Below, in pieces: positions 46,325 to 57,509 of a stretch of DNA of 64,000 bases (the stretch's first letter is position 1; each line of letters opens with the position of its first letter). Position numbers and translations under genes: made by a program. Source of the DNA: Pseudoalteromonas denitrificans DSM 6059 (GTDB lineage: Bacteria; Pseudomonadota; Gammaproteobacteria; Enterobacterales; Alteromonadaceae); the NCBI RefSeq assembly GCF_900112265.1, contig NZ_FOLO01000002.1, positions 180,205 to 244,204 on the forward strand, written 5' to 3'. The notes beneath the pieces were generated by a model, which made no database searches, had not been told where the DNA came from, and was given only the letters and a program-made list of their open reading frames with translations.

Positions 46325-49114
46325 ATGGCTTTGCTATGGATCCCTTTATTATCTTTACTAGCTAGCATTATAGCGTCTGTAACTGGTAGCTTGAACCGAA
46401 CTGTGAGTGCCTGGTTAACTGCAATTATGCCCGCAATTGCACTGGCAATTGCAATTTATTATACACCGGCTATTTTTTCTGGTGAAACTTTGCTGTATTC
46501 ACTTGAATGGCTCCCGGCTATAGGCATTAGCCTATCTTTCAGGCTTGATGGTCTCGCACTATTATTTGTTTTTATGATCTTAGGTATAGGTTTGTTAGTG
46601 ATCCTTTATGCCAGGTATTACTTAAGCGAAAATGATTCTATGGCTAAGTTTTACGCATTTTTAATGTTATTTATGACTGCGATGTTAGGAATTGTTTTAT
46701 CTAATAACATTCTTCAGCTTTGGGTTTTTTGGGAGTTAACAAGTGTAAGTTCATTTTTATTAATTAGTTTTTGGTGGCATCAGTCAAGTGCAAGAAAAGG
46801 CGCGCGAATGGCACTTGCTGTTACAGGTGCAGGAGGCTTAGCTCTATTGGCAGGGTTAATCATGCTGGGTAATATTGTTGGCAGTTATGACCTTTCAGTT
46901 GTCCTACAAAGTGGTGATTTAATTAAAAGTCATGCTCTTTACCCTGTTACTTTAGTGTTAATTTTGTTAGGTGCATTTACTAAATCGGCACAATTTCCAT
47001 TCCACTTTTGGTTACCTCACGCTATGAGTGCTCCTACCCCTGTGAGCGCATACCTACATTCAGCTACTATGGTAAAAGCTGGAATTTTTTTATTAGCACG
47101 TTTTTATCCTGCTTTAGCTGGTACTGAACTTTGGTTTTTAATTGTAGGTTTAACGGGGTTGGCCACTTTACTACTAGGTGCTTATATTGCTTTATTTAAA
47201 CATGATCTAAAAGGTCTATTAGCTTATTCTACAATAAGTCATTTAGGTTTAATTACTTTGTTATTAGGTTTAGATACGCAACTGGCTGCGGTTGCCGCCA
47301 TTTTCCATATTATAAATCATGCAATTTTCAAAGCTTCATTATTTATGGCTGCGGGCATAATAGATCATGAATCAGGCACCCGTGATATGCGTAAATTAAA
47401 TGGTTTATTTAAGTTTATGCCTTATACGGCAACACTTGCTATGGTTGCATCAGCCTCTATGGCAGGTGTGCCTTTATTGAACGGCTTTTTATCCAAAGAG
47501 ATGTTTTTTGCTGAAACGCTGCATCAACAAGTACTAGGATCTATGTCTTGGTTAATTCCTGTGCTAGCAACATTAGCTGGTGTTTTTGCCGTAGCGTATT
47601 CGGCACGGTTTATTCATGATGTATTCTTTAATGGTAAGCCAATTGGGTTAACTAAAATGCCTCATGAACCGCCTAGGTATATGCGAGTACCTGTTGAAAT
47701 TTTAGTGGCGCTTTGTATTATTGTTGGCGTAGTACCTAATTTTGTTGTTGATGGTATTTTGACATCAGCATCAATTGCTGTAGTAGGCCATGCACTACCT
47801 GAATATAATTTAGCAATTTGGCATGGGTTTAACTTACCTTTACTCATGAGCTTTATTGCTGTTGTATTAGGTTTATTTGTATATACGCAGCGTAAACACT
47901 TTTTTCAATTTCAAGCCTCTTTACCAAGTATTGATGCAAAGGCTTGGTTTGAGCTATGGGTTCAAACCTCGGTAAAATTTAGCTCTAAATTTATAAACTC
48001 TATTGAGAATGGTTCATTACAAAGATATATATTTTTGTTCTTATTAAGTGTGCTTGTATTAGCTGGTTTACCATTATTTGATATGATCCAACTTGCTGGC
48101 TCAGAAAGTTTAATGCCAATTTCTCCACAAAACGCTGTTGGTGCAGGTCTATTAATTGCGGGCGCATTGGCAACTATCATTTGGCATAGAGTACGTATTG
48201 TTTCATTGATAAGTATTTCAATTGTAGGCTTGATGGTTTCAGTGGCATTTACTCGCTTTTCTGCTCCAGATTTGGCACTAACACAACTTATTGTTGAAGT
48301 GGTTACTGTTATATTATTAATGCTAGCCTTATTCTTTTTACCACAGAAAACACCGAAAGAGTCGAGTTCTCCTCGCATTTTAAGGGATTTAGCGATAGCT
48401 TCTAGCATAGGTGTTGTTGTTGGAAGCATCTGTTATGCCATGCTTACACGGCCTTTATCGTCGATATCTGACTTCTTTTTAGCGAACGCTAAGACGGGCG
48501 GTGGAGGCACCAATGTTGTTAATGTTATTTTGGTTGATTTTAGAGGTTTTGATACCTTAGGAGAAATTACTGTTTTAGGCATTGCTGCATTAGGTATCTA
48601 TAAGCTTTTGGCAAACTTGCCATTATTTATGCCATCTAGTGATGGAGAAGGGAGGTTATGGGCAAGAGAGCGCCACCCAATATTACTAGCTAGTGTTTCG
48701 CAAAGCTTATTACCTTTAGCTTTATTAGTATCGGTATATATTTTCTTAAGGGGTCATAACCTTCCCGGTGGTGGGTTTATTGCTGGTTTAGTTACCGCAA
48801 CTGCATTTATTTTACAATATATGGCACATGGTTCTCAGTGGGTTTCATCTCGGTTTGATGCTAACTACAGAAAAATAATCGCTTCAGGTATTTTAATTGC
48901 TTTAGCCACTGGTGTTGGCAGCTGGTTTTTCAATCGTCCATTTTTAACAAGTTGGTTTGAATATTTTAAAGTTCCGCTAGTAGGAAAGGTTGAACTTGCC
49001 AGCGCAATTGCATTTGATTTAGGTGTTTATATTACCGTGGTGGGTTCTACTTTAATGATTTTGGCAAGCCTAGGAAAGCTGACTATCGCGACAGAGCCAA
49101 AGGAGAATAATTAA
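46325..49114 (+). CDS. mnhA: Mrp-type Na+/H+ antiporter, fused A and B subunits
   Basis: A large membrane subunit of the Mrp/Mnh multisubunit Na+/H+ antiporter, 929 residues. The N-terminal part is homologous to the proton-pumping subunits of complex I, with [31 protein letters not shown] and [18 protein letters not shown]. The C-terminal 250 residues correspond to MnhB ([19 protein letters not shown]), so A and B are one polypeptide, as in group 2 Mrp operons. It is the first of six overlapping genes. Confidence 0.93.
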   Translation: MALLWIPLLSLLASIIASVTGSLNRTVSAWLTAIMPAIALAIAIYYTPAIFSGETLLYSLEWLPAIGISLSFRLDGLALLFVFMILGIGLLVILYARYYLSENDSMAKFYAFLMLFMTAMLGIVLSNNILQLWVFWELTSVSSFLLISFWWHQSSARKGARMALAVTGAGGLALLAGLIMLGNIVGSYDLSVVLQSGDLIKSHALYPVTLVLILLGAFTKSAQFPFHFWLPHAMSAPTPVSAYLHSATMVKAGIFLLARFYPALAGTELWFLIVGLTGLATLLLGAYIALFKHDLKGLLAYSTISHLGLITLLLGLDTQLAAVAAIFHIINHAIFKASLFMAAGIIDHESGTRDMRKLNGLFKFMPYTATLAMVASASMAGVPLLNGFLSKEMFFAETLHQQVLGSMSWLIPVLATLAGVFAVAYSARFIHDVFFNGKPIGLTKMPHEPPRYMRVPVEILVALCIIVGVVPNFVVDGILTSASIAVVGHALPEYNLAIWHGFNLPLLMSFIAVVLGLFVYTQRKHFFQFQASLPSIDAKAWFELWVQTSVKFSSKFINSIENGSLQRYIFLFLLSVLVLAGLPLFDMIQLAGSESLMPISPQNAVGAGLLIAGALATIIWHRVRIVSLISISIVGLMVSVAFTRFSAPDLALTQLIVEVVTVILLMLALFFLPQKTPKESSSPRILRDLAIASSIGVVVGSICYAMLTRPLSSISDFFLANAKTGGGGTNVVNVILVDFRGFDTLGEITVLGIAALGIYKLLANLPLFMPSSDGEGRLWARERHPILLASVSQSLLPLALLVSVYIFLRGHNLPGGGFIAGLVTATAFILQYMAHGSQWVSSRFDANYRKIIASGILIALATGVGSWFFNRPFLTSWFEYFKVPLVGKVELASAIAFDLGVYITVVGSTLMILASLGKLTIATEPKENN

Positions 49115-49470
49115 TGGAAATTTTATACGCTGGCTGTGTTGGAATACTTGTTACATGTGGCATTTTTTTAATGCTACGTGCACGTACTTTTCCTGTTGTA
49201 CTAGGTTTAACTATGATGTCGTATGCTGTGAATTTATTTTTATTTGCATCAGGCAGGTTAAACTCAAATCAAGCCACAATTTTAGGTCAATCAATTCAAT
49301 ATGCAGATCCTTTACCGCAAGCCCTAGTATTAACAGCGATTGTTATAGGTTTTGCAATGACAGCATTTGTCGTTATTTTATCAATACGTGGCAGAGCTGA
49401 TTTAGGTAATGATCATGTAGATGGAATAATTCCAAATAAAAATAAAGAATCTCAAAGGGAGAGCCGTTAA
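49114..49470 (+). CDS. mnhC: Mrp antiporter subunit C
   Basis: A small membrane subunit of 118 residues, NuoK-like, with three hydrophobic segments. Recognisable stretches are GIFLMLRARTFPVVLGLTMM and DPLPQALVLTAIVIGFAMTA. Its start overlaps the mnhA stop and its end overlaps mnhD, so the subunits are translationally coupled. Confidence 0.93.
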   Translation: MEILYAGCVGILVTCGIFLMLRARTFPVVLGLTMMSYAVNLFLFASGRLNSNQATILGQSIQYADPLPQALVLTAIVIGFAMTAFVVILSIRGRADLGNDHVDGIIPNKNKESQRESR

Positions 49471-50987
49471 TGGGCCACTTAGTGACCTTGCCTATTTTAT
49501 TGCCTATGTTAGGTGCAATTTTATTACTACTACCGCCTTGTGGTAAAAATGTAAAAGTTAGACGTACAGTATCTCAAGTATTTGCTTTGTTTACATTAGT
49601 AGCTTCTCTAATATTGTTAAATTATAGCGCTAGCAATAATATTGAAGTATATGCAATTGGTAATTGGAGTGCGCCATTTGGTATTGTATTAGTTAGTGAT
49701 ATGCTTTCTACACTTTTGATTTCATTAACTTCACTTTTAGCCTTATGTTGTATTACTTATGCAAGTGCTGGCGACGATGAGAGTGGTAGCTTTTTTCATC
49801 CGTTAATGCAGTTTTTAGTTATGGGTGTTAATGGGGCGTTTTTAACTGGGGATTTATTTAATCTATTTGTATTCTTTGAAGTTTTATTAATTGCATCATA
49901 TTCCTTACTTATGCATGCAGGGGATAAGCATAAAACCCGCTCGGCATTACACTATGTAATTTTAAACCTTATTGGTTCAAGCATATTTTTAATTGGATTA
50001 GGCGTATTATACGGCGTATTGGGTACATTAAATATTGCCGATATGGCAGTGAAAGTATCTCAGCTTACTGGTGATGATGTTGCTCTGGCTAAAATTGGTG
50101 GTTTATTATTATTAATTGTATTTGGTTTAAAAGCAGCTATTTTACCACTGCATTTATGGTTACCAAAAACCTATTCATCGGCTTTACCTGTTGTGGCAGC
50201 TATGTTTGCAATCATGACTAAGGTAGGTGTATATGCCATGCTCAGAGTATATACAATAATTTTTGGCGAACAAGCCGGTGAGCTTGCCTTTATGGCACAA
50301 TCATGGCTATGGCCATTAGCTATTTTAACAATTGCGATTGGTGCTATTGGTGTACTTGCCAGTGAGGATTTAAGAAAGCTAACAGCAAACCTTGTTATTA
50401 TTTCAGTCGGTACTTTAGTTGCAGCAATTAGTATGCATTCTGTGATGGCAACTGCCGCTGCACTGTATTATGTGATTCACTCAACCTTAATGATAGCTGT
50501 GTTATTTTTATTGGCTGATTTAATTTCGGTTCAAAGAGGTAAAGTCTCAGATCGATTAGTTGAAGGTCGACCCGTAGCACAGCCTTATATATTAGGTGCT
50601 GGTTTTTTAGTTGCAGCTTTAGCTGTAATGGGAATGCCGCCAATGTCTGGTTTTATCGGTAAAATTTGGCTATTAAAAGCATCTTCACAAATTAACGGAA
50701 CATATATATTTTGGCCTGTGTATTTGATTGCTAGCTTTGTTGTATTAATTGCTTTATCTCGTGCCGGAAGCTATTTATTTTGGCGACATTCTAATAATGA
50801 AGCGACCAAAGAAAAAGCTGCACCATTAAAAACAAATGTGATTATCACTTTATTATTATGTTCACCTTTAATGGTTATATTTTCAGGACCTATTAGTGAC
50901 TTTACATTAGCTGCCGCTAAACAATTACATGATGTTACTAATCATGTAAATACCGTTTTAGCCATATCAAATCATGGATCTAAATAA
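49470..50987 (+). CDS. mnhD: Mrp antiporter subunit D
   Basis: A large proton-channel subunit of 505 residues, homologous to NuoM/N and MnhD. Motifs include GDLFNLFVFFEVLLIASYSL and FGLKAAILPLHLWLPKTYSS, with the Lys and Glu of the proton path. About fourteen hydrophobic segments. It overlaps mnhC and mnhE by one base each. Confidence 0.93.
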   Translation: MGHLVTLPILLPMLGAILLLLPPCGKNVKVRRTVSQVFALFTLVASLILLNYSASNNIEVYAIGNWSAPFGIVLVSDMLSTLLISLTSLLALCCITYASAGDDESGSFFHPLMQFLVMGVNGAFLTGDLFNLFVFFEVLLIASYSLLMHAGDKHKTRSALHYVILNLIGSSIFLIGLGVLYGVLGTLNIADMAVKVSQLTGDDVALAKIGGLLLLIVFGLKAAILPLHLWLPKTYSSALPVVAAMFAIMTKVGVYAMLRVYTIIFGEQAGELAFMAQSWLWPLAILTIAIGAIGVLASEDLRKLTANLVIISVGTLVAAISMHSVMATAAALYYVIHSTLMIAVLFLLADLISVQRGKVSDRLVEGRPVAQPYILGAGFLVAALAVMGMPPMSGFIGKIWLLKASSQINGTYIFWPVYLIASFVVLIALSRAGSYLFWRHSNNEATKEKAAPLKTNVIITLLLCSPLMVIFSGPISDFTLAAAKQLHDVTNHVNTVLAISNHGSK

Positions 50988-51523
50988 TGAGGTTAAAAGC
51001 AAAACTTTCTTGGTTACCAACGCCATTTCGTAGCCTGCTATTGTTTGTTGTATGGTTATTATTAAATAATAGTATTTCAGTTGGTCATCTGATCTTAGCA
51101 ACGATTTTAGCCATTTTAATTCCGTTGCTAACTTTTAGATTTCGAGAGCCACAACCGCTGATCTTAAAGCCAGGACTTGCGCTTAGGCATTTTCTATTAG
51201 TGCTTTACGATATTGTTACAGCAAATGTGCAAGTGGCAATTTTAATCTTGGGTTCATCTAAAAAGTTACGTCCTGCATTTGTAAAAGTGCCTCTGGATTT
51301 GTCTCATGAAATGCCTATTACAATATTAGCAAGTACGGTTTCATTAACACCTGGAACAGTAAGCGCTGAAATATACCCAATACCAGAAAGCATTACTGAA
51401 GATGATAAAGAGCCTCAAAAATATTTGTTGATCCATGTTTTAGATTTAGAAGATGAAGAAGCATTAATAAAAATGATTAAACAAAGATATGAAGCCCCAT
51501 TAAAGGAGATTTTTCAATGTTAG
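50987..51523 (+). CDS. mnhE: Mrp antiporter subunit E
   Basis: A 178-residue subunit of the antiporter with hydrophobic segments in its N-terminal half and a cytosolic C-terminal domain. The MnhE pattern VPLDLSHEMPITILASTVSL and TPGTVSAEI is clear. Its 3' end overlaps the mnhF start by 7 bases. Confidence 0.92.
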   Translation: MRLKAKLSWLPTPFRSLLLFVVWLLLNNSISVGHLILATILAILIPLLTFRFREPQPLILKPGLALRHFLLVLYDIVTANVQVAILILGSSKKLRPAFVKVPLDLSHEMPITILASTVSLTPGTVSAEIYPIPESITEDDKEPQKYLLIHVLDLEDEEALIKMIKQRYEAPLKEIFQC

Positions 51524-51801
51524 ATTTATCATTATTAGATACAGTGATCTTAATTGTTTTTTCTATGATTGGCATCGCTTTGTTATTGAATTTATGGCGT
51601 TTAATTATAGGGCCTTCGGTACCAGACCGTATTTTAGCCTTAGATACCATGTATATTAATACAATCGCATTAATTATTTTATATGGTATTCAAATGGATA
51701 CCGCTTTATATTTTGAAGCTGCATTATTAATTGCTATGTTAGGTTTTGTAAGTACAGTTGCTGTGTGTAAATACTTACTTCGTGGCGATATTATTGAATA
51801 A
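51517..51801 (+). CDS. mnhF: Mrp antiporter subunit F
   Basis: A small membrane subunit of 94 residues with three hydrophobic segments. The family motif RLIIGPSVPDRILALDTMY is present in the first loop. It ends 9 bases before mnhG. Confidence 0.92.
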   Translation: MLDLSLLDTVILIVFSMIGIALLLNLWRLIIGPSVPDRILALDTMYINTIALIILYGIQMDTALYFEAALLIAMLGFVSTVAVCKYLLRGDIIE

Positions 51802-51810
51802 AGGTTAAAT

Positions 51811-52143
51811 ATGATTTTTGAATGGTTTGTATCAGTATTATTATTAATTGGCGGTGCCTTTATTTTAATCGGCTCTATAGGGTTAAATAAAATGCCTGAT
51901 TTTTTTATGCGTTTACATGGGCCAACAAAAGCAACTACTTTGGGTATGGCTGCTGTTTTGATTGCTGCTATGGTGTATTTCAGCTTTACGCAAAATGGTA
52001 TAAGCGTGAAAGAAATTTTGATATCCGTATTTTTATTGATCACAGCACCTATCAGCGGATATATGTTAATAAAAGCAGCAATACACCATAAACTTGAAGC
52101 TAAAAAAGGCACCAAAGGGTTAGATAATATAGAAGATGACTAA
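51811..52143 (+). CDS. mnhG: Mrp antiporter subunit G
   Basis: A 110-residue membrane subunit and last gene of the operon. The family motif GLNKMPDFFMRLHGPTKATT and about three hydrophobic segments are present. Its stop overlaps by 4 bases the stop of the convergent TPR gene; no terminator is visible between them. Confidence 0.92.
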   Translation: MIFEWFVSVLLLIGGAFILIGSIGLNKMPDFFMRLHGPTKATTLGMAAVLIAAMVYFSFTQNGISVKEILISVFLLITAPISGYMLIKAAIHHKLEAKKGTKGLDNIEDD

Positions 52144-53147
52144 TTTTGTAATTTACAATTTTTTAAATAATGCAAGACAGGCCCTTTATATTTTTTTGCT
52201 TGAGTTGAATGGCTCGGTTGTGGAAGTTCGATATTCAGATAAGCCGCTCTTTGCTCAATTAAAGCAATGTAGCTGCTGCCTTTTAAAAAATAAAATTCTT
52301 GAATAAGTGTTTTTTCACTGATTGATGCATGTTTATTTTTTAACTTATCAAGACTGAATTGTAACCAATGATAATATATCTTTTTATCGGTACTACTTGT
52401 CTTTGTGAATAACTTATCAATTTTTAATGATATTTTTTCTGACAAAGAAATATTTTCCATAAATATCAGCGTATTTAAAAGATTGAGAGCTGTTGTGAGT
52501 TGACTTGCTGTTCTAGACACTCTTTCCTTTAAATATAAGGCGTGGGAAAATTTCTTCTTCGCTAAAATAAAGTCATTTTGGCTTAATGCGAGCATACCTA
52601 AGTTGTTACTTATACTTGCTTCAAGTATTTTATTTGGCGTTTTCTTTAATAACATTATTGCTTGTGAAAAGTATGTTTTGGCAAGTTTTGTATTTTTTAT
52701 ATAGCGTGCAGCAATTGCTGCATTATTGAGGTACTTTGTTTGTTTAGCGATGTTTGTTGTTGTTTCTAGTGCACATTGATAAGCTTTTAACGCTTGCTGG
52801 TTATATCCTGATTTTCTAAACCAAATACCGGTTAAATTATAATAGAAGCCAATTTTGTGCTTTACGGCCATATCATAGCTATGTTTCATATCCGAAAATA
52901 TCTCTTCAGCAAAAGTTAGTTGTGAGCTATTTAAAGCTGCTCTTATTGCTGCTGTATGCCAACGTAATTCTATTGATTTAGGTAAGTTATTTAATTGATT
53001 TTTATAATTGAAGTAATTATTTATTGCTAGACTAGGATAATTTGCAGCATCTTTTTCGGCTTTAACTAAAGCGTTAAAAGTTACTGTTGGGCTACTGGAT
53101 ATACTCAAGTTTATTACAGTAAAAAATAATGCTGAAGCAGTTAACAT
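52140..53147 (-). CDS. TPR-repeat protein
   Basis: A protein of 335 residues made mostly of tetratricopeptide-like repeats (YYNLTGIWFRKSGYNQQALKAY, LNNAAIAARYIKNTKLAKTY and SNNLGMLALSQNDFILAKKK among them). From the ATG at 53147 the N-terminus (MLTASALFFTVINLSIS) looks like a signal peptide; a TTG 8 codons upstream gives a less export-like start. It is probably periplasmic. The partner proteins are unknown. It is convergent with, and touches, the Mrp operon. Confidence 0.7.
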   Translation of the reverse strand: MLTASALFFTVINLSISSSPTVTFNALVKAEKDAANYPSLAINNYFNYKNQLNNLPKSIELRWHTAAIRAALNSSQLTFAEEIFSDMKHSYDMAVKHKIGFYYNLTGIWFRKSGYNQQALKAYQCALETTTNIAKQTKYLNNAAIAARYIKNTKLAKTYFSQAIMLLKKTPNKILEASISNNLGMLALSQNDFILAKKKFSHALYLKERVSRTASQLTTALNLLNTLIFMENISLSEKISLKIDKLFTKTSSTDKKIYYHWLQFSLDKLKNKHASISEKTLIQEFYFLKGSSYIALIEQRAAYLNIELPQPSHSTQAKKYKGPVLHYLKNCKLQN

Positions 53148-53212
53148 TTCATCATCAAAATTAAATATCAATAGTTAAACTCTAGCAGTTATTTTGGTCC
53201 TGGGTATTTTAT

Positions 53213-53254
53213 GCAATAAAAAAGCTTGATATTTATATCACGCTTTTTTATTGC
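53213..53254. terminator. Terminator after lipA
   Basis: A 13-bp stem (GCAATAAAAAAGC at 53213-53225 with GCTTTTTTATTGC at 53242-53254), 11 bases past the lipA stop on the minus strand. The internal T run allows function in either direction. Confidence 0.8.
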
Positions 53255-53264
53255 AATTTGTAAC

Positions 53265-54254
53265 TTACTTTACTTCTTTACCCGCTGCTTGCTGATCTGC
53301 GTGGTAACTAGAGCGTACAAATGGACCGCTCGCGGCATGTGTAAAGCCAATTTCATCTGCATAGTCTTTTAATGCATCAAACTCAGCTGGTGGTACGTAG
53401 CGCTTTACAGGTAAGTGGTGTTTAGAAGGTTGGAGGTATTGGCCAACAGTTAACATATCGACGTTATGCTCTCTAAGATCCCTTAAAACTTGTTCTATTT
53501 CAGGTATTTCTTCACCTAACCCAACCATTAGTCCTGATTTTGTTTTAACATTTGGGTGTGCTTCTTTGAAGCGGCGTAATAATTCTAGAGACCATTTATA
53601 ATCAGCACCTGGCCTTGCTAATTTATATAAACGAGGGGCAGTTTCTAAATTATGATTAAAAACATCGGGTGGCGTTTCAATGAGAATCTCTAAAGCACGA
53701 TCCATTCGGCCTTTAAAGTCAGGCACTAAAATTTCAATTGTAATATCAGGGCAGTGTTTTCTAATGTGTGTAATGCAGTCAGCAAAATGTTGTGCGCCAC
53801 CATCTCGTAAATCATCTCTATCTACTGATGTGATCACGACATATTTTAAACCCATATCACGTATCGTAAGCGCTAACTTTTCAGGTTCTTCTGCTTCAGG
53901 CTTTAAAGGGCGGCCATGGGCAACATCACAAAATGGGCAGCGGCGAGTACAAATAGCACCTAAAATCATGAATGTAGCAGTACCATGATTAAAGCATTCA
54001 GATAAGTTAGGGCATGAGGCTTCTTCACAAACTGAGCTTAAACCTCGGCTACGCATTGCTTTTTTTATGCCATCTATGCGTTCACTTGACTTTGGTAATC
54101 GAATTTTAAGCCATTCGGGTTTTCTCAGCATTTGGCTTTTTTCAGTTGCGATAATTTTTATTGGGATATGTGCTAATTTTTCTGCATCCCTGAGTTTCAC
54201 CCCAGGTTGTACTTTAACTGGTTTGTTTTGTACTTTATTGTCTGAAAGCGTCAT
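53265..54254 (-). CDS. lipA: Lipoyl synthase
   Basis: A radical-SAM enzyme that inserts two sulfurs into protein-bound octanoate. The radical-SAM cluster is CTRRCPFC and the auxiliary cluster [12 protein letters not shown], with the conserved C-terminal serine near RSSYHA. Length 329, against 321 in E. coli. Its ATG overlaps the lipB stop by 4 bases. Confidence 0.97.
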   Translation of the reverse strand: MTLSDNKVQNKPVKVQPGVKLRDAEKLAHIPIKIIATEKSQMLRKPEWLKIRLPKSSERIDGIKKAMRSRGLSSVCEEASCPNLSECFNHGTATFMILGAICTRRCPFCDVAHGRPLKPEAEEPEKLALTIRDMGLKYVVITSVDRDDLRDGGAQHFADCITHIRKHCPDITIEILVPDFKGRMDRALEILIETPPDVFNHNLETAPRLYKLARPGADYKWSLELLRRFKEAHPNVKTKSGLMVGLGEEIPEIEQVLRDLREHNVDMLTVGQYLQPSKHHLPVKRYVPPAEFDALKDYADEIGFTHAASGPFVRSSYHADQQAAGKEVK

Positions 54255-54916
54255 TCGTGTTCAAACCCCTGTATTTGTATGCTTTTAAGATCTGCATTTA
54301 TTTTCTGTAATTTTGTGATTAAGTATTTTACTAATGCACTCGATGCTTGTTCAAGGCTTTGAAGATCTGATAAATCTTTACTTTGAACCATAGTTAAGCC
54401 AGCGTAACCGCATGGATTTATGCGTAAAAATGGACTTAAATCCATATCTATATTTAGTGCTAAACCATGAAATGAACATCCTCTTCGAACTCTCAGTCCT
54501 AAAGATGCTATTTTGCTATTATTAACATAAACACCCGGAGCATCGGCTTTGGCATAAGCTTTGATACCAAATTCAACTAAAGTCTCTATGATTGCTTCTT
54601 CAAGCCAAGTAACCAGCTCTCGCACACCTATCTTAAGTCGACGTAAATTGAATAAAACATATAAGACTTGTTGGCCTGGTCCGTGATAAGTTACCTGGCC
54701 ACCTCTATCAACTTTTACTACTGGAATATCACCAGGCATAAGTAAATGTTCTTCTTTACCTGCTTGGCCTTGAGTAAAAACAGGATCATGTTCAACTAGC
54801 CATATTTCATCTGGTGTTTCATCTGTTCTGCTATCAGTGAAACTTTGCATTGCCTGCAAAACACCTTCATAACCACGACGATTAAGTTGGCGGACAATAA
54901 CACTATTTTGACTCAA
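54251..54916 (-). CDS. lipB: Octanoyl-[ACP]:protein octanoyltransferase
   Basis: Transfers octanoate from ACP to lipoyl domains, the step before LipA. The motif [12 protein letters not shown], the lysine-bearing [13 protein letters not shown] and the catalytic cysteine region (NPCGYAGL) are intact over 221 residues. It is coupled to lipA by a 4-base overlap. Confidence 0.96.
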   Translation of the reverse strand: MSQNSVIVRQLNRRGYEGVLQAMQSFTDSRTDETPDEIWLVEHDPVFTQGQAGKEEHLLMPGDIPVVKVDRGGQVTYHGPGQQVLYVLFNLRRLKIGVRELVTWLEEAIIETLVEFGIKAYAKADAPGVYVNNSKIASLGLRVRRGCSFHGLALNIDMDLSPFLRINPCGYAGLTMVQSKDLSDLQSLEQASSALVKYLITKLQKINADLKSIQIQGFEHE

Positions 54917-54953
54917 ATTAATGACTCCTAAAATGAGTTATAGGAAATATCAA

Positions 54954-55232
54954 TCAGAGTACGTAGCGTACATCTTCTATATTACCAAGTTCAGTATAAA
55001 GCTGTTCTATATGTTCTTTACTTGTAACTGTTGCTACTAAGCTTACTGACTCGTATGTGCCCTTGCTACTTGGTTTGCTTTTTGGTGCGTAATCACCTGG
55101 GGCATATTGTTGCATTACAACTAAAATTTGATCTGTTAGATTTGTATTGGCCAAACCCATAATACGAAATGTAAATGGGCAAGGAAATTCAAGAAGTTCA
55201 TCAAATTTAGTATCTTTAACAGGTTTTACCAC
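54954..55232 (-). CDS. ybeD: YbeD (DUF493) family protein
   Basis: A small ferredoxin-fold protein of 92 residues, usually between dacA and lip[18 protein letters not shown] and [21 protein letters not shown] are typical. Function is not established; the ACT-like fold suggests a regulatory role in lipoate metabolism. Confidence 0.93.
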   Translation of the reverse strand: MVKPVKDTKFDELLEFPCPFTFRIMGLANTNLTDQILVVMQQYAPGDYAPKSKPSSKGTYESVSLVATVTSKEHIEQLYTELGNIEDVRYVL

Positions 55233-55454
55233 AATAATTCGCCTTTCATGTCACTAGTTTAAAATCATTACAATTGTGATGCTTAGTTTTATAGAACTAA
55301 ATCTCAGTCTTTGAGGCAGCTATTACAAAGTAATTGAATGTTTAAAAAGGTGGGCATTTTATCATTAATATGGTTAAAACGCTTATTAATATTCTTAATT
55401 TAAAGATTAATAATTTTATTTCATTTGAATATTAAACAAAGATAGAAACAAAAA

Positions 55455-55480
55455 ACGCCTCATAAAATGAAGCGTTTTTT
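55455..55480 (-). terminator. Terminator after dacA
   Basis: AAAAACGC and GCGTTTTT arms around an inner TTCAT/ATGA pairing, with a T run on the minus strand, about 18 bases past the dacA stop. Confidence 0.7.
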
Positions 55481-55497
55481 TGACATAAGATAGGCTT

Positions 55498-56682
55498 TTA
55501 GTTCGTTAGTTGAAGGCGTAAGTAGTCGTATACTTTACTAAAGAAACTGCCTTCTTCAATTTCTTCTAACGTAACTAGAGGATATTGAGCAATATCTTCA
55601 CCTTCAAGCTGTAAAAATAGTGAACCTACTGTTGTACCCTTAGCAATTGGAGCTTTAAGTTCTTTATCTAGTTTAAAGTTAGCTTTTAAGTTTTTACGTT
55701 GACCACGTGGAATGGTAATTGGGGTATCTTGTAATATACCTAAAGAAACTTCCTCTTTATTACCCATCCATATACGTTGTTTTGCAAAACTATCACCGGC
55801 TTTATAGGGTGTAATTGTTTCAAAAAATCTAAAACCATAGTTTAATAACTTTTTACTTTCTACTTTGCGAGCGCGTTCACTGGTAGTACCCATAACAACT
55901 GTAATTAAGCGCATATCGCCTTTAGTTGCTGAAGTTACTAAGCTATAACCTGCTTCGCTTGTATGACCTGTTTTAATGCCATCTACATTTAAGCTGTTAT
56001 CCCATAATAGAGAGTTACGGTTAAATTGTTTTATGCCATTAAAAGTAAATGATTTTTCAGCGTATAAAGCATATTCTTCAGGGACATCTTTGATTAATGC
56101 TGCACCTAAAGTAGCCATGTCTTTAGGTGTTGTATAATGTTCATTAGTATCTAAACCATGGCTATTGATAAAATGCGAATTAGTCATGCCTAGTTGTTTT
56201 GCATGGGCATTCATTAAATCTGAAAAAGCACTTTCACTGCCGGCAATATGCTCAGCCATAGCAACACAAGCATCGTTACCTGATTGAATAATAATGCCAC
56301 GGTTTAAGTCTTCAACAGAAATGTTTTTGCCAACTTCAATGAACATTTTTGACGAATCAGGGAAGTTTTTGGCCCAAGCATTTTCACTTATGGTGACTTT
56401 ATCAGTCAAAGCAATATTGCCGTTTTTAATTTCAGAGCCAATAACATAGCTAGTCATCATTTTTGTTAAACTAGCAGGTGCTAATTTATCATCCGGATTC
56501 CCTTGGGCGATTACTTTGCCCGTTGTGAAATCAACTAAATAATAACCTTTTGCATTGATTTGGGGAACAGACGGAATGATTTGAGCTGTGGCATTATATG
56601 TTGTACTAACTGTTGCCGCTAAGGCAACTGAATAAACAATTTTGCTTATTTTATTTAATAGTTTGTTTTTTATTTGTTTCAT
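55498..56682 (-). CDS. dacA: D-alanyl-D-alanine carboxypeptidase (PBP5/6)
   Basis: A periplasmic low-molecular-mass penicillin-binding protein that trims pentapeptides to control cross-linking and cell shape. A signal peptide covers about residues 1-33. The active-site motifs are SLTK, SGN and KTG (DGIKTGHTSEAGY). The C-terminal amphipathic helix (FFSKVYDYLRLQLTN) anchors it to the inner membrane. Length 394, normal for PBP5/6. Confidence 0.95.
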   Translation of the reverse strand: MKQIKNKLLNKISKIVYSVALAATVSTTYNATAQIIPSVPQINAKGYYLVDFTTGKVIAQGNPDDKLAPASLTKMMTSYVIGSEIKNGNIALTDKVTISENAWAKNFPDSSKMFIEVGKNISVEDLNRGIIIQSGNDACVAMAEHIAGSESAFSDLMNAHAKQLGMTNSHFINSHGLDTNEHYTTPKDMATLGAALIKDVPEEYALYAEKSFTFNGIKQFNRNSLLWDNSLNVDGIKTGHTSEAGYSLVTSATKGDMRLITVVMGTTSERARKVESKKLLNYGFRFFETITPYKAGDSFAKQRIWMGNKEEVSLGILQDTPITIPRGQRKNLKANFKLDKELKAPIAKGTTVGSLFLQLEGEDIAQYPLVTLEEIEEGSFFSKVYDYLRLQLTN

Positions 56683-56738
56683 ATTGCTAATAAGCTACTT
56701 TTTAATAAGTTAAAGTGACGCAAAGAGGATTCATTATC

Positions 56739-57509
56739 CTAAAGCTTGTCTTGAGAGTAAAGCAAGAACGCCTGTTTATGCGAATTTTGTTTTAAACTGT
56801 TCAAAACATCTTTTGCCTGTGATGGATCTTTTATAGGACCTAAATGCAGACGATAAATTCCATTTACTTGATTAATTTTATTTTTTAATTGGTATTTTTT
56901 GGAAAGTTTATTCGCAAGTAGTTGAACATTAGAGTAATTGGTAGCTGCGAGTACTTGAATATACATGGCCGATGTTTTGTCATTGGGCACTAAAGCTTTG
57001 ATTTTAACGCGCCCGGTTCCTGATTGGTAAATTCCTAATTTATAAGCTGCTGCATAGGATAAGTCTATGAGTCGATTATCATGAAAAGGCCCTCTGTCAT
57101 TTATTTTAACGATGGCTGTTTTGCCATTGACTAAATTTGTGACTTCGACAAAACTAGGAAGGGGCAGTGTTTTATGTGCTGCGGTCATAGAAAACATATC
57201 ATAGGTTTCACCATTAGAAGTTAGGTGACCATGGAATTTTCGCCCGTACCAAGATGCGATACCTTCATTTTCATATCCTGACTCACTAAGCAAAGGCGTA
57301 TATTTTTTCCCTCGCACAGTATATGTTCGACTTGCAGCTATGCTTTTTTTTACTTTTATGACTTTAGCATCAAGCTGTTCTAATAAAGTGGGCTTTCTTA
57401 GTGGTGCTGCATCATGGCGCATATTATAACGACTTGTACTGCATGCAGATAAAACGACTGTGCTAATTATTAATAAGATAATGAATCGCATTTTTAATAA
57501 CTTTATCAT
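56739..57509 (-). CDS. rlpA: Septal-ring lytic transglycosylase RlpA-like lipoprotein
   Basis: An outer-membrane lipoprotein with a lipobox VVLSAC. A double-psi beta-barrel domain follows (GIASWYGRKFHGHLTSNGE, then HKTLPLPSFVEVTN and NDRGPFHDNRLIDLSYAAA), with a C-terminal SPOR domain (about residues 180-253) that binds denuded septal glycan. It cuts glycan lacking stem peptides in Pseudomonas. Its ATG overlaps the rodA stop by 4 bases. Confidence 0.94.
   Translation of the reverse strand: MIKLLKMRFIILLIISTVVLSACSTSRYNMRHDAAPLRKPTLLEQLDAKVIKVKKSIAASRTYTVRGKKYTPLLSESGYENEGIASWYGRKFHGHLTSNGETYDMFSMTAAHKTLPLPSFVEVTNLVNGKTAIVKINDRGPFHDNRLIDLSYAAAYKLGIYQSGTGRVKIKALVPNDKTSAMYIQVLAATNYSNVQLLANKLSKKYQLKNKINQVNGIYRLHLGPIKDPSQAKDVLNSLKQNSHKQAFLLYSQDKL

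Noticed and set aside
47962-48429. A 155-codon minus-strand frame inside mnhA
   Set aside because: Antisense to the conserved antiporter subunit; no coding signal of its own.
51690-52115. A 141-codon minus-strand frame over mnhF-mnhG
   Set aside because: Antisense to two conserved membrane subunits with matching family motifs.
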